In this document: positions 1 through 8,513 of the stretch, piece after piece
Layout: each line of letters opens with the position of its first letter
How positions within the stretch are numbered: the stretch's first letter is position 1
Translations under genes and position numbers: made by a program
The notes under the pieces: generated by a model
Seen by the model: only the letters and a program-made list of their open reading frames with translations
What the model was told of the DNA's origin: nothing
Databases searched by the model: none
NCBI GenBank assembly: GCA_027011425.1
Contig: JALUZX010000313.1
Location: 1 to 9,865, forward strand
Direction: 5' to 3'
Length of the DNA: 9,865 bases
DNA from: Planctomycetota bacterium
GTDB taxonomy: Bacteria; Planctomycetota; UBA1135; JALUZX01

Positions 1-832
1 AGATGAAGGATTTCAACGCCACCTTGAAGCAGAAGGTCCTCGAGCGGACGAAGGACCTGGAAGAGGCCAAGGAAAAAGCGGAGGCGGCCAACCGGGCCAA
101 GTCCGAATTCCTTGCCAACATGTCCCATGAAATCCGGACCCCCATGCACGCCATCCTGAGCTTCGCCGATTTCGGGATCCGTAAGTCCCAGGCCGTGCCG
201 GAGAAGACCCGGTCCTATTTCGTGAAGATCAAGGACGCCGGCACGAGACTGCTCACCCTTCTCAACTCCCTCCTGGACCTCTCCAAGATGGAGGCGGGAA
301 GAATGACCTTCGATTTCAAGGAGGTCGACATCGTCCCTCTCGCCCGGAACGTGGTGGACGAATTCTCTTCCCTCCTCCACGAACACGGAACGACACTCGA
401 ATTCCGGGAATCAGGACCGCTTGCAGTCAAGGGCGACCCAATGCGGCTCATGCAGGTCCTCCGCAATCTCCTGGGGAACGCCGTGAAGTTCTCTCCAAGG
501 GGATCCAGGATCGAAGTATCCATCGAGAAGAGAGGGGGGTTCGCCCGGGTAAGCGTGGCCGACGAAGGGGTCGGCATCGATCCCGAGGACCTGGAGGAGA
601 TCTTCAAGATGTTCGTCCAGTCCTCGCGGACCAAGACAGGCGCCGGAGGCACCGGCCTGGGACTGGCGATCTCCAGGGAAATCATCCAGGCCCACGGCGG
701 CAGGATCTGGGCCGAGAACAGGCCGGAGAAAGGGGCCGTCTTCTTCTTCGAGGTTCCCCTGGCGTCCCCGTCCCAAGAGGAAGGAAACAACCCCGAACTC
801 GACCCGGCCCTCCCCTCCCACGGAGGAAAACA

Positions 833-836
<4 letters not shown>
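1..836 (+). CDS. Sensor histidine kinase, C-terminal part (HisKA + HATPase_c), 5' end off window
   Basis: This is the catalytic core of a two-component sensor kinase, which phosphorylates itself on His with ATP and passes the phosphate to a receiver Asp. The frame is open to the left edge. An ATG at position 3 exists, but it begins a charged coiled coil (residues 1-36 counted from that ATG) of the kind that normally links a PAS, HAMP or membrane sensor to HisKA, so the true start is probably upstream and the sensor is not visible. The H-box SHEIRTP carries the acceptor His (about residue 42). The N-box NLLGNAVKF (N155, N159), G1 box DEGVGID (about 187), F region (FKMF, 201-204) and G2 box GGTGLGLA (about 215-222) are all intact, so it should be active. 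Its stop overlaps the next start as ATGA (833-836), which implies translational coupling to the receiver protein, its likely partner. The signal sensed cannot be inferred. Confidence 0.93.
822..826 (+). promoter_or_regulatory. Shine-Dalgarno site of the receiver protein gene
   Basis: A GGAGG core lies 6 nt before the ATG at 833, inside the last codons of the upstream kinase gene. It fixes the start and supports coupled translation across the ATGA overlap. Confidence 0.75.
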
Positions 837-1972
<1,136 letters not shown>

Positions 1973-1989
1973 CCGCCCTCAAGAAAAGA

Positions 1990-2091
1990 ATGAACGATCC
2001 CGATAATATCGAAATGAAACCAAGGTTCTTGTGGGAGACATCCGTACCCCGGGTCTCTCCACAAGGTCTTACAACCTACGGAAAATCATGA
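1990..2091 (+). CDS. Possible 33-codon leader ORF ahead of the receptor gene
   Basis: An ATG at 1990, 17 nt after the receiver protein stop, opens a 33-codon frame. Its TGA overlaps the receptor ATG as ATGA (2088-2091), the same geometry as the kinase/receiver junction. The peptide (MNDPDNIEMK...TTYGKS) has no recognisable domain. There is no clear Shine-Dalgarno site, only purine-rich AAGAAAAG. Third-position GC looks clearly lower than in the neighbouring genes, which argues against ordinary coding. The large hairpin at 2022-2070 lies inside it. It may be a regulatory leader peptide or chance. Confidence 0.2.
   Translation: MNDPDNIEMKPRFLWETSVPRVSPQGLTTYGKS
2001..2011. promoter_or_regulatory. 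AT-rich perfect palindrome, possible operator
   Basis: CGATA-A-TATCG is a perfect 5-1-5 inverted repeat in the AT-richer gap between the receiver gene and the receptor gene. It includes GATAAT, which resembles a -10 element, but there is no well-spaced -35. It could be a small operator or part of a promoter. It is short enough to be chance. Confidence 0.2.
2022..2070 (+). promoter_or_regulatory. Long imperfect hairpin in the receptor leader
   Basis: Seven pairs (2028-2034 with 2059-2065) continue past a single bulged T (2058) into five more (2035-2039 with 2053-2057). Three inner pairs, CCG/CGG (2042-2044 with 2050-2052), leave a 5-nt loop. An outer AAG/CTT (2022-2024 with 2068-2070) can add three pairs. 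No T-tract follows, so it does not look like an intrinsic terminator. It ends 17 nt before the receptor ATG, close enough to affect ribosome loading or RNA processing. It matches no riboswitch I recognise, and no cobalamin box is seen. Confidence 0.5.
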
Positions 2092-4148
2092 ATCCATTCA
2101 GGATTCCAAACAAGTCTGCAGTGAGCAGGAGCCATCTTTCAGGGAAGGCCGGAAAAGCGGCTTTCCGGCTCATTCTCCCGGTTTTGCTCGCCGCCGCGCC
2201 CTGGGCCGGAGCCCAGTGCCGTAAAGCCGCTTCTTTTCCCGGGGACTCGGAAAAAAAGGCCCCCAAGAACAAAGGGGACGACACCGGTGGGGAACTCCTC
2301 CTCTTTCAAGATATCCCCCAGGTGATTTCCACCGGACGGGAAGCTACACCGCTTTCCCTTTCTCCCGCCCCGGTGAGCACCCTCTCATCGGAGGAAATCG
2401 AATGGACCGGGCTCACGTCCATCCCGGAAATGCTCCGGTTTCTTCCAGGCATGGACGTGGTGAAGATCGACAGGATCCACTACGCCATCGGCGTCCACGG
2501 CCTCCACAGCTTCTGGGCGGACAGGACCCTTTCCCTGATCGACGGACGGAACGCCACCCATCCGGCCTGGGGAGGAACGACCTACAACTTTCTTCCCCTC
2601 ATGGCCGAAGACATCGACCGCATCGAGGTGGTCCGGGGCCCCATCGGCGCCACCTGGGGCGCCAACGCATTCAACGGCGCGGTAAACATCATCACAAAGA
2701 AGCCCGAAGAAACCCAGGGAATCACCTTCTCGGAAAAAATCAACGAATTTGGGGACAACCGGTCCTTCCTCAGGTGGGGATCAAAGGCGGGGAACCTCGC
2801 CTGGCGGCTCTCCTCTTCCATCCAGCGGGCCGAAACCTCCTCGGACGCCATGACGGGGGAAAACTTCGAATCCAACGACTCCCACAAATCCATCCGCTTC
2901 TCGGGAAGGGGCTCCTGGAAAATCGGCAAGGATGACCATCTCTCCTTCGGTGCGGCCCACGTATGGAACCGGATCGGCGACTTCGAACAGTTCGGTTACT
3001 GGGTCCGGAAGAAGGGGAGGGTGGAGATGACCCGCCTCTTCGCAAAACACGAGCATTCCTTCCAGTCCGGCGGCAAGGGGTACATCCAGGCCTTTTGCAA
3101 CAGGGAGTACGACGACTACCCCTCCGAGGGGCGCGCCGGGTCCGTGGAGTACGACCTGGAGGCGCAGGTGAGCGGGAAGTGGATTGAGAACCACCGTCTC
3201 ACCGTGGGCGGGAACTACCGCTTCATCAGCGTGAATTCGAAAAAGCCCAGGACTCCTCAGGAAGTGCGGATGCGGAAAAGCTTCTCCCACGAGTTTTGGA
3301 GCGGGCTCTTCCTTTCCGACAGGTGGAGCTTGGAAAGGTGCACATCCCTGGATTTCCAGTTCCGGGGCGATTATTACTCCGAGACAGGACTGGATTGGTC
3401 CGCCCGGGCGAGCTGGATCCAGGGGTTGGACGAGGAAAAAACCAGGGTTTTCAGGTTCAGCCTGGCCCGTTCCTTCCGGGCTCCCTCCGCATTCTTCCGC
3501 CAAGTGGAACTCTCCCGGGTTCCCCTGCCGGGAGGAGGCTATGCCTACAACATCGTAGCCAGCCCACACCTGGGAAACGAGAATGTCTTCTCCATCGAGG
3601 GAGGATACTTCTGGAAGCTAAAGGAAGACCTGTCATTTACTGTGGACACTTATTACCAGTTCATGGACGATCTCATTTCCAGGGAGATCCTGTCCCCAAC
3701 TACGGTGAAGATGGAGAACAGCGGGGCCGGAAGGGCGTTCGGCGGGGAACTCGAGGGAAACTGGGAAGCAGGTCCCGCCCGCCTGAGCGGTTGGTTCGGA
3801 TACAATGGATTCCGATCGAGAGGGGAGAAAAGAAGCTACCGATCTTTTCGCCCGGCCGATTACAAGGCCGGCCTGAAAGCCCTTGTAAAAATCCCCGGGG
3901 GTGTCCACGCCGCCTGTTATTACAGGTATTCCGACGCCGTGCAAACGCCCTTCGCTCATCACCTCCCCGTGACGCATACGGTGGACATGACCCTCAGCAA
4001 GGTCTTCCTCGAAGGACGGGCCACCCTCCAGATCGGGGCATCCGATCTCTTCCAGCATACAGGCCCAAAAATCTATGGGCTGGGGAGCCTGGGAGCGCAC
4101 GAGACCCCGGGACGGACCTTCTTCGCCCGCCTCGTCCTGGCCTTCTGA
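2088..4148 (+). CDS. TonB-dependent outer-membrane receptor
   Basis: This 686-residue protein is a gated outer-membrane beta-barrel that imports a scarce ligand using TonB energy. The N-terminus has a basic stretch, then a hydrophobic run and AGA-Q, a probable signal peptidase I site after residue 42. The plug domain (about 74-205) shows SIPEMLRFLPGMDV, the IEVVRGP motif (about 179-185) and the conserved ANAFNGAVNIITKKP end. The rest (about 210-686) has alternating aromatic strands typical of a 22-strand barrel and ends in Phe (LVLAF), the BAM recognition signal. There is no STN signalling domain and no carboxypeptidase-like N-terminal domain, so it is neither FecA-like nor SusC-like. I chose ATG 2088 over an in-frame GTG at 2031, because the GTG sits inside the hairpin stem and would add 19 residues before the signal peptide. 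The ribosome site is weak (CGGA at 2079-2082). The ligand is unknown; siderophore, cobalamin and oligosaccharide are all possible. Confidence 0.92.
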   Translation: MNPFRIPNKSAVSRSHLSGKAGKAAFRLILPVLLAAAPWAGAQCRKAASFPGDSEKKAPKNKGDDTGGELLLFQDIPQVISTGREATPLSLSPAPVSTLSSEEIEWTGLTSIPEMLRFLPGMDVVKIDRIHYAIGVHGLHSFWADRTLSLIDGRNATHPAWGGTTYNFLPLMAEDIDRIEVVRGPIGATWGANAFNGAVNIITKKPEETQGITFSEKINEFGDNRSFLRWGSKAGNLAWRLSSSIQRAETSSDAMTGENFESNDSHKSIRFSGRGSWKIGKDDHLSFGAAHVWNRIGDFEQFGYWVRKKGRVEMTRLFAKHEHSFQSGGKGYIQAFCNREYDDYPSEGRAGSVEYDLEAQVSGKWIENHRLTVGGNYRFISVNSKKPRTPQEVRMRKSFSHEFWSGLFLSDRWSLERCTSLDFQFRGDYYSETGLDWSARASWIQGLDEEKTRVFRFSLARSFRAPSAFFRQVELSRVPLPGGGYAYNIVASPHLGNENVFSIEGGYFWKLKEDLSFTVDTYYQFMDDLISREILSPTTVKMENSGAGRAFGGELEGNWEAGPARLSGWFGYNGFRSRGEKRSYRSFRPADYKAGLKALVKIPGGVHAACYYRYSDAVQTPFAHHLPVTHTVDMTLSKVFLEGRATLQIGASDLFQHTGPKIYGLGSLGAHETPGRTFFARLVLAF

Positions 4149-4192
4149 CAGGACCCGGGACGGGAAAGGGATTCTCCCCGACAGCCCCTGTT

Positions 4193-5980
4193 TCAACGCT
4201 CCCGGAGCCACTTCTCCCACCGGGCCGGGGAGGGCCCCCATTTTTTCCGGGAGATCCACTGGAGCCTCTTCAGGGCGAAGGCCCTGTTGGAAGGATTCCG
4301 GTCTTTCAAGGCTTTGACCAGGAAGGGGAGGGACTCCCGCTTCCCCAACCGGACCAGGCTCTCCAGGGCGGCCTTCCGGACGGCCGGGTCCCGGTCCCAA
4401 CCTGCCAGGCGGCCCAGGAGATCCCTCGCCCCTGGAGCCTTCACGAAGCCGAGAAGGCAGGCGGCGGCCTTCCGGTCCTTTCCCGGTCCGCCCCTTGCCC
4501 TCCGGGCCAGTTCCCCCACGATCCGGGAAGGATCCTTCCGGCCCTGGGAGCGCACCAGGCCCAGGATCATGTCTCCGATCCGCCCGTCGGAATAGGCCCG
4601 GAAAAGCAGGGGGAACGCCTCCATTCCCCCGATCCTGTAAAGGCATCCCGCCGCCTCCATCCGGACCCGCCGGGAAGAATCCCTCAAGGCCCTTTCCAGT
4701 ATTTTTCTCTTTCCCGGGTAGTCCACCCTGCTCAGAAGTGAGACCGCAGTCCTTCGGACATTCTCTGAGGAGTCCCGCAGGGCCCGGCTCAAGGCCATCC
4801 GGGCCGCGGCTCCCCCTTCCCGGACCTTCTTCCTAAGACGAGTCACCCTTTCCCTCGGCGAAAGGCTCGAAGCGGATCGGAGGGCCTCCGCCCGGGCCAG
4901 GTCCTCCTCCACCTTTCCGCAGCTCCGGAATCGTCCCTTCAATCGAAGCAAGGCCTCCCTGGCGGCCCGGCGCTTCCACTCCGTCCTGCTCCGCAAGGCC
5001 TTCAGCAAGGGAAGGGGATCCAGTTCCGGTCCCCGGACCAGGCGCTTCAAGGCCTCGACGCTCCGGCTCCGGATCCCTTCGTTCGGGTCCAGGAGGAACC
5101 CGGCGATCCTGTTTCTGAGGGAACGGACGCCCAGAAAACCCAGGGCCCGGATCGCCTCCTCCCGGACCCCGCTGTCGGGGTCATCCAGGAGAGCGGCGAT
5201 TCTAGGAGGCACGTCTCTTCTTTTTTTCGCGGCCCCGTTCCAGCCCAGGGCGGCAAGGGCCCATTTTCTCCTCAGGGGGTTCGCGTCCCCCAGGACCAGA
5301 AGGAGCGGAGGGATGGACGCCTCCCCCATGTCCGAAAGGACCAGGGCCGCGACTTTAGGGAGGAAATGAACCTGGCAGGGGGCCTGGAAGGCACTGTGGT
5401 TGATGGAATACAAGAATACAGGGTTCCGGTCCTTCAACGCGATGGTCCTCTTCCAGCCCAGGAGCCCCAGAAGCCTCGGGATCGCCGGGGCGGCCCGAGG
5501 CCCGAGTTTCTTGAGGTCCACCAGGGCCTCCCACTCCTTTCGGGAGAGCTTTCCCAGGAGTCTCATCGCTTCGGGATCCTTCCTGCCCCGGTAGACGAAG
5601 GGGCAGGTCCAGTCTCCCTCCGGCTCGAAGGGTTCGTTCCTCCTCCCGGGAGATGTCTCTTTTCCACGGGATTTCCCGGCCCGTGAGGCCCCCCGCTCTT
5701 CTTCCGGGGACGGCCAGGGAATGACTCCCTTGTCGGCGGGGGAAACGGGAGTTCCCCGCGATTCGGGCGGCGCCGAGCGGGCCCGGTCTCTCTCGATCCG
5801 GGCCACCTGGTCCCGGGAGAAAGCGATCCTTCCGTATTTGGTGAGAATGACCACCTCCCGGCGGCTCTCCTTCACGATCTTTCCCCGAAAGGAATTCCCG
5901 TTCTTGAGGCGCACCACCTCGGCCCTGCCCGCGGGCAGAAAAAGACACAGAACGATTCCCGCCAGGATTCCTCTTCCCAC
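4193..5980 (-). CDS. Exported HEAT-repeat protein with N-terminal beta domain
   Basis: This 595-residue protein starts at a GTG (5978-5980) preceded by GGAGGA on the minus strand. Residues 1-20 form a signal peptide ending in GRA. Residues 21-65 (VVRLKNGNSFRGKI through IAFSRDQVARIE) form a small beta domain that I associate with secreted planctomycete-type proteins of unknown function. A basic and Pro/Glu-rich linker follows (about 66-125), then a long alpha-helical array (about 135-580) of HEAT/PBS-lyase-type repeats with DPDSGVREEAIRALG and DPAVRKAALESLVRLG units. Two adjacent repeats share ALRDSS, 31 residues apart (from 400 and 431). The C-terminus GPSPARWEKWLRER resembles the W-x-x-W tail seen on other planctomycete HEAT proteins. 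Such proteins are usually scaffolds, and no catalytic residues are seen. It is convergent with the receptor gene and divergent from the GH20 gene. Its function is unknown. Confidence 0.85.
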   Translation of the reverse strand: MGRGILAGIVLCLFLPAGRAEVVRLKNGNSFRGKIVKESRREVVILTKYGRIAFSRDQVARIERDRARSAPPESRGTPVSPADKGVIPWPSPEEERGASRAGKSRGKETSPGRRNEPFEPEGDWTCPFVYRGRKDPEAMRLLGKLSRKEWEALVDLKKLGPRAAPAIPRLLGLLGWKRTIALKDRNPVFLYSINHSAFQAPCQVHFLPKVAALVLSDMGEASIPPLLLVLGDANPLRRKWALAALGWNGAAKKRRDVPPRIAALLDDPDSGVREEAIRALGFLGVRSLRNRIAGFLLDPNEGIRSRSVEALKRLVRGPELDPLPLLKALRSRTEWKRRAAREALLRLKGRFRSCGKVEEDLARAEALRSASSLSPRERVTRLRKKVREGGAAARMALSRALRDSSENVRRTAVSLLSRVDYPGKRKILERALRDSSRRVRMEAAGCLYRIGGMEAFPLLFRAYSDGRIGDMILGLVRSQGRKDPSRIVGELARRARGGPGKDRKAAACLLGFVKAPGARDLLGRLAGWDRDPAVRKAALESLVRLGKRESLPFLVKALKDRNPSNRAFALKRLQWISRKKWGPSPARWEKWLRER

Positions 5981-5983
5981 GCT

Positions 5984-5990
5984 TCCTCCC
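5984..5990 (-). promoter_or_regulatory. Shine-Dalgarno site of the HEAT protein gene
   Basis: Read on the minus strand this is GGGAGGA, ending 3 nt before the GTG start. It supports GTG 5980 as the start, which also gives a clean signal peptide. Confidence 0.65.
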
Positions 5991-6020
5991 GCACGATGGT
6001 TTCCTTACCCTTTCCTCTTC

Positions 6021-6066
6021 GAGCGGAAGGAGCTTGCCCTTGCCCCGGAATCCCACCTTTCCGCTC
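6021..6066. repeat. Inverted repeat in the divergent HEAT/GH20 intergenic region
   Basis: GAGCGGAA (6021-6028) pairs perfectly with TTCCGCTC (6059-6066). GG/CC extends the stem past a bulged T, leaving a loop of about 25 nt. It lies within the 127-bp gap (5981-6107) that must hold part of the control of both divergent genes. It could be a 5'-UTR stem or a protein-binding dyad. No convincing -35/-10 pair was found in this gap for either strand. Confidence 0.35.
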
Positions 6067-6092
6067 TTTCCCCTTCGGAAATGGATCGAATC

Positions 6093-6099
6093 GAGGGAG
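6093..6099 (+). promoter_or_regulatory. Shine-Dalgarno site of the GH20 gene
   Basis: GAGGGAG lies 8 nt before the ATG at 6108. An in-frame ATG at 6081 has no comparable site, so this decides the start. Confidence 0.65.
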
Positions 6100-6107
6100 T
6101 GGACCCC

Positions 6108-8513
6108 ATGAATCGTCCCGGATCGAAGCGGACCGCCCGGGGGGCGGTCCTCTTGTCTCTGATCTCTTCCTTCCCCCTTTCTCTTTCCACCGGGGCCCCT
6201 CCGGCCCTTGGGGTGGTTCCCGCTCCAAGGAGCTGGAGCCCCTCGCCGGGAGTCTTTCGTCCCGGGGGGGCGCCCCTTTTCCTGGACAAGACGGCCCCGC
6301 CCTCCTTCGAGGCGCCGGCCCGCCTCTTCGCCCGGGACCTGGGGCGCCTCCTGGAAAAAAGGATCTCCCTTCGAAAAGGACCGGGAAACTCCGGGGCCCT
6401 CTCTCTCGCCCAGGACCTCTCCCTGGGCAAGGAAGCCTACTCGATCCGAATCGGATCGGAGGGGGTGGAGATCAAGGCGGGCGGCCCGGCAGGCCTCTAC
6501 TACGCTTCCCGGACGATCCTCCAGGTCCTCCTCTCCAGGGGGGACGGAACCCTCCCCAGGGGCGTTCTCCGGGACGCCCCCGCCTACCCCGTCCGGTCCC
6601 TCCTTCTGGACGTGGGCCGCAAATTCCTTCCCCCGGATGAACTGAAGGATTGGATCCGCATGCTCTCCTGGGTGAAGATGAACGAGATTCACCTCCACCT
6701 CAACGACAACGCCCGGGGCCGCTACCCGGGCTACCGCCTGGAGAGCCGGACCTTTCCCTCCCTTCCCTCCAAGGACGGGTTCTACACGTGGAAGGAGATC
6801 CGGGAGATCCAGGCCTTCGCCCGGGCCCGGGGCCTCCACCTCGTTCCCGAAATCGACTCCCCGGGCCACGCCCTGGCCTTCACGACCCTCCGCCCCGACC
6901 TGGCCCACCCCGATCTCGACAAGCCCGGCTTCGGCCTTGCCTACCTGGATATCCGAAAACCCAAAACCCTGGCCTTCATGAGGGCCATATTCGACGAAAC
7001 GGCCCCCCTCTTCGAAAGCCCCTTCTTTCACATCGGAACCGACGAATACCGGCTCGACCTGGTCAAGGACAAGAAAGAACGAGCCCGTCTCGGGGAACTT
7101 TTCAGAAAATATATCAATCAATGCGCCCGCTACCTGGAGAAGAAGCATCACAAGATCGTCCGGATCTGGTCGGGCTACGAGCACATGCCCGGGACCACGG
7201 AACCGGACAAGTCCATCTGGATCGACATGTGGGTCACATCCGACGCCCTCAACAAGTCCAGGGCGGGCTACCGCTTCATCAACTCCTCTCACTTCTACAC
7301 CTACATCGTCCCGGGCATGCCCTACTACGGAGTGAACAACCGCTTCCTCTACGAAGAGTGGTCCCCCCTGGTCTTCCGGAAAAAGGACCCCAAGGGCGTC
7401 CTCCGGCCCGGCGCGCCCGGCCTCATGGGAGGAAAACTCCACGTCTGGAACGACGCCGGACCCACGGGATACACCTGGAATGAAATCGCCCGGCTCGCCT
7501 GGCCGAGCCTCCTGGCCGTCTCGGAGAAACTCTGGGGGGCCCAGGCCTCCCCTGACTACGCAGCTCTCCTGAAGCGGACCGCCCCCCTGGAATCCCCGCC
7601 CGGCGTCTCCCTCCTGGAGCGGAAGGCCCGGGCAGACAAAGACGGCCTGGTCTGGCGGCTCGAAAAGAAGCCTCTCTGGTTCATCGCGAACTCCCACTTC
7701 CCGCTTCACCTCGCCGGGGGCGCGGACAACCTGGAATACCCATGGACCGCGAGCTTTACTGTGGAGCGTCTCTCCGACGCCCGGGGCGACGAGGTCCTCC
7801 TCTCCTCCGGCCTGGCGTCCTTCTATCTGGACCTCACCTGGACCCGGACCCACAAGAAGACCCGCGAGAAGACCACCCTCCGGGGGGTGGCCTGCGTCCG
7901 GGCCAAACAGGCCCCCGGCCCCGATCCCCTCCACTCCCACAACCCAGACGTTCTCCTCTTCGATTACCAGGTTCCCCTGAGAAAGAAGGTGCGCCTCACC
8001 TTCGTGGGAGAGAGAGACCGGACCTCCCTCTACGCCGGCGGAAAATTCGTTGGAACCCAAAGAATCCAGATGGTCTGTCCCCTGGAGCGCCTGGGGGCCC
8101 CCCGGCCCGAATCCTTCCAGGGCAGGCTCCTGGACGGGGCGATCTGGAACCGCTCTCCCTGGCGTGAGGCGGGGAAGTGGTCACCAAATACCATTGGCAA
8201 GGATTTCAAGGTTCTCGAGTGGAACCTCGGGGTCCTGCCAAGAACCAAGGAAGTCATGGTCCGGTTCCAATACACCGGCGGAGCCCACAGGCTGGAGATC
8301 CAGTGGGCCGCCCTGGTCCAGGGAGGCCGGGAAGCGGCCCGGGACGAACATCCGGGTTTCACGGGCGGGAAAGACGAGGACAACACCTACCGTTTCCGCC
8401 TCCCCGCCCTTCCGGGAAAGAAGTCCTTTGTCCTCCGGGCCAAGGTCCGCGGCGGAGGAGGCGCCGACTCCCGGGGGAAGGTCCTCCTCTGGGACCTTCC
8501 CGAAGGGCCCTGA
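6108..8513 (+). CDS. Secreted GH20 beta-N-acetylhexosaminidase with C-terminal beta-sandwich modules
   Basis: This 801-residue enzyme should release terminal GlcNAc/GalNAc (or a related disaccharide) from glycans by substrate-assisted catalysis. ATG 6108 gives a basic n-region and a hydrophobic signal segment (about 10-35). The GH20b-like N-domain covers about 36-160. The TIM barrel (about 161-480) carries LLLDVGRKF (R171), NEIHLHLND (191-200), PEIDSPGH (247-254) and the catalytic pair D312-E313 in HIGTDEY. Pocket tryptophans are likely among W371, W375, W447 and W457. HIGTDEY is closer to the streptococcal StrH or lacto-N-biosidase style than to the common HIGGDE, a guess from memory. Residues about 515-690 look like a LamG/concanavalin-type fold (SLYAGGKFVGT, LLDGAIWNRS). 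Residues about 700-801 form a second beta module containing ARDEHPGFTGG. The frame stays open upstream to 5721, but that stretch is antisense to the HEAT gene and was excluded. It is convergent with the GH32 gene. Confidence 0.9.
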   Translation: MNRPGSKRTARGAVLLSLISSFPLSLSTGAPPALGVVPAPRSWSPSPGVFRPGGAPLFLDKTAPPSFEAPARLFARDLGRLLEKRISLRKGPGNSGALSLAQDLSLGKEAYSIRIGSEGVEIKAGGPAGLYYASRTILQVLLSRGDGTLPRGVLRDAPAYPVRSLLLDVGRKFLPPDELKDWIRMLSWVKMNEIHLHLNDNARGRYPGYRLESRTFPSLPSKDGFYTWKEIREIQAFARARGLHLVPEIDSPGHALAFTTLRPDLAHPDLDKPGFGLAYLDIRKPKTLAFMRAIFDETAPLFESPFFHIGTDEYRLDLVKDKKERARLGELFRKYINQCARYLEKKHHKIVRIWSGYEHMPGTTEPDKSIWIDMWVTSDALNKSRAGYRFINSSHFYTYIVPGMPYYGVNNRFLYEEWSPLVFRKKDPKGVLRPGAPGLMGGKLHVWNDAGPTGYTWNEIARLAWPSLLAVSEKLWGAQASPDYAALLKRTAPLESPPGVSLLERKARADKDGLVWRLEKKPLWFIANSHFPLHLAGGADNLEYPWTASFTVERLSDARGDEVLLSSGLASFYLDLTWTRTHKKTREKTTLRGVACVRAKQAPGPDPLHSHNPDVLLFDYQVPLRKKVRLTFVGERDRTSLYAGGKFVGTQRIQMVCPLERLGAPRPESFQGRLLDGAIWNRSPWREAGKWSPNTIGKDFKVLEWNLGVLPRTKEVMVRFQYTGGAHRLEIQWAALVQGGREAARDEHPGFTGGKDEDNTYRFRLPALPGKKSFVLRAKVRGGGGADSRGKVLLWDLPEGP

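Noticed and set aside
2031..2087. GTG start at 2031 for the receptor gene
   Set aside because: It lies in the stem of the hairpin, has only a weak AAGG ahead of it, and adds 19 residues before an already complete signal peptide.
4149..4192. Possible two-way terminator between the receptor and HEAT genes
   Set aside because: Only 4-bp pairings are found (CAGG/CCTG, CGGG/CCCG or GGGA/TCCC), with no T-tract on either strand. The 44-bp gap holds nothing else I can support.
3296..4741. 481-codon plus-strand open frame across the receptor/HEAT junction
   Set aside because: It is out of frame with both well-supported genes and reads as Pro/Arg-rich shadow sequence with no motif.
5721..6107. Upstream extension of the GH20 reading frame
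   Set aside because: It is antisense to the HEAT gene N-terminus and precedes a good Shine-Dalgarno/ATG/signal peptide at 6108. The ATG at 6081 has no ribosome site.
5355..8060. 901-codon open frame on the minus strand
   Set aside because: It runs antisense through the HEAT start region and most of the GH20 gene. Its composition is low-complexity Gly/Pro/Arg/Glu with no domain, and it is explained by high GC giving few stops on the opposite strand.
8495..8506. CCTTC/GAAGG palindrome at the end of the GH20 gene
   Set aside because: The loop would be only 2 nt, and it lies within coding sequence with no T-tract.
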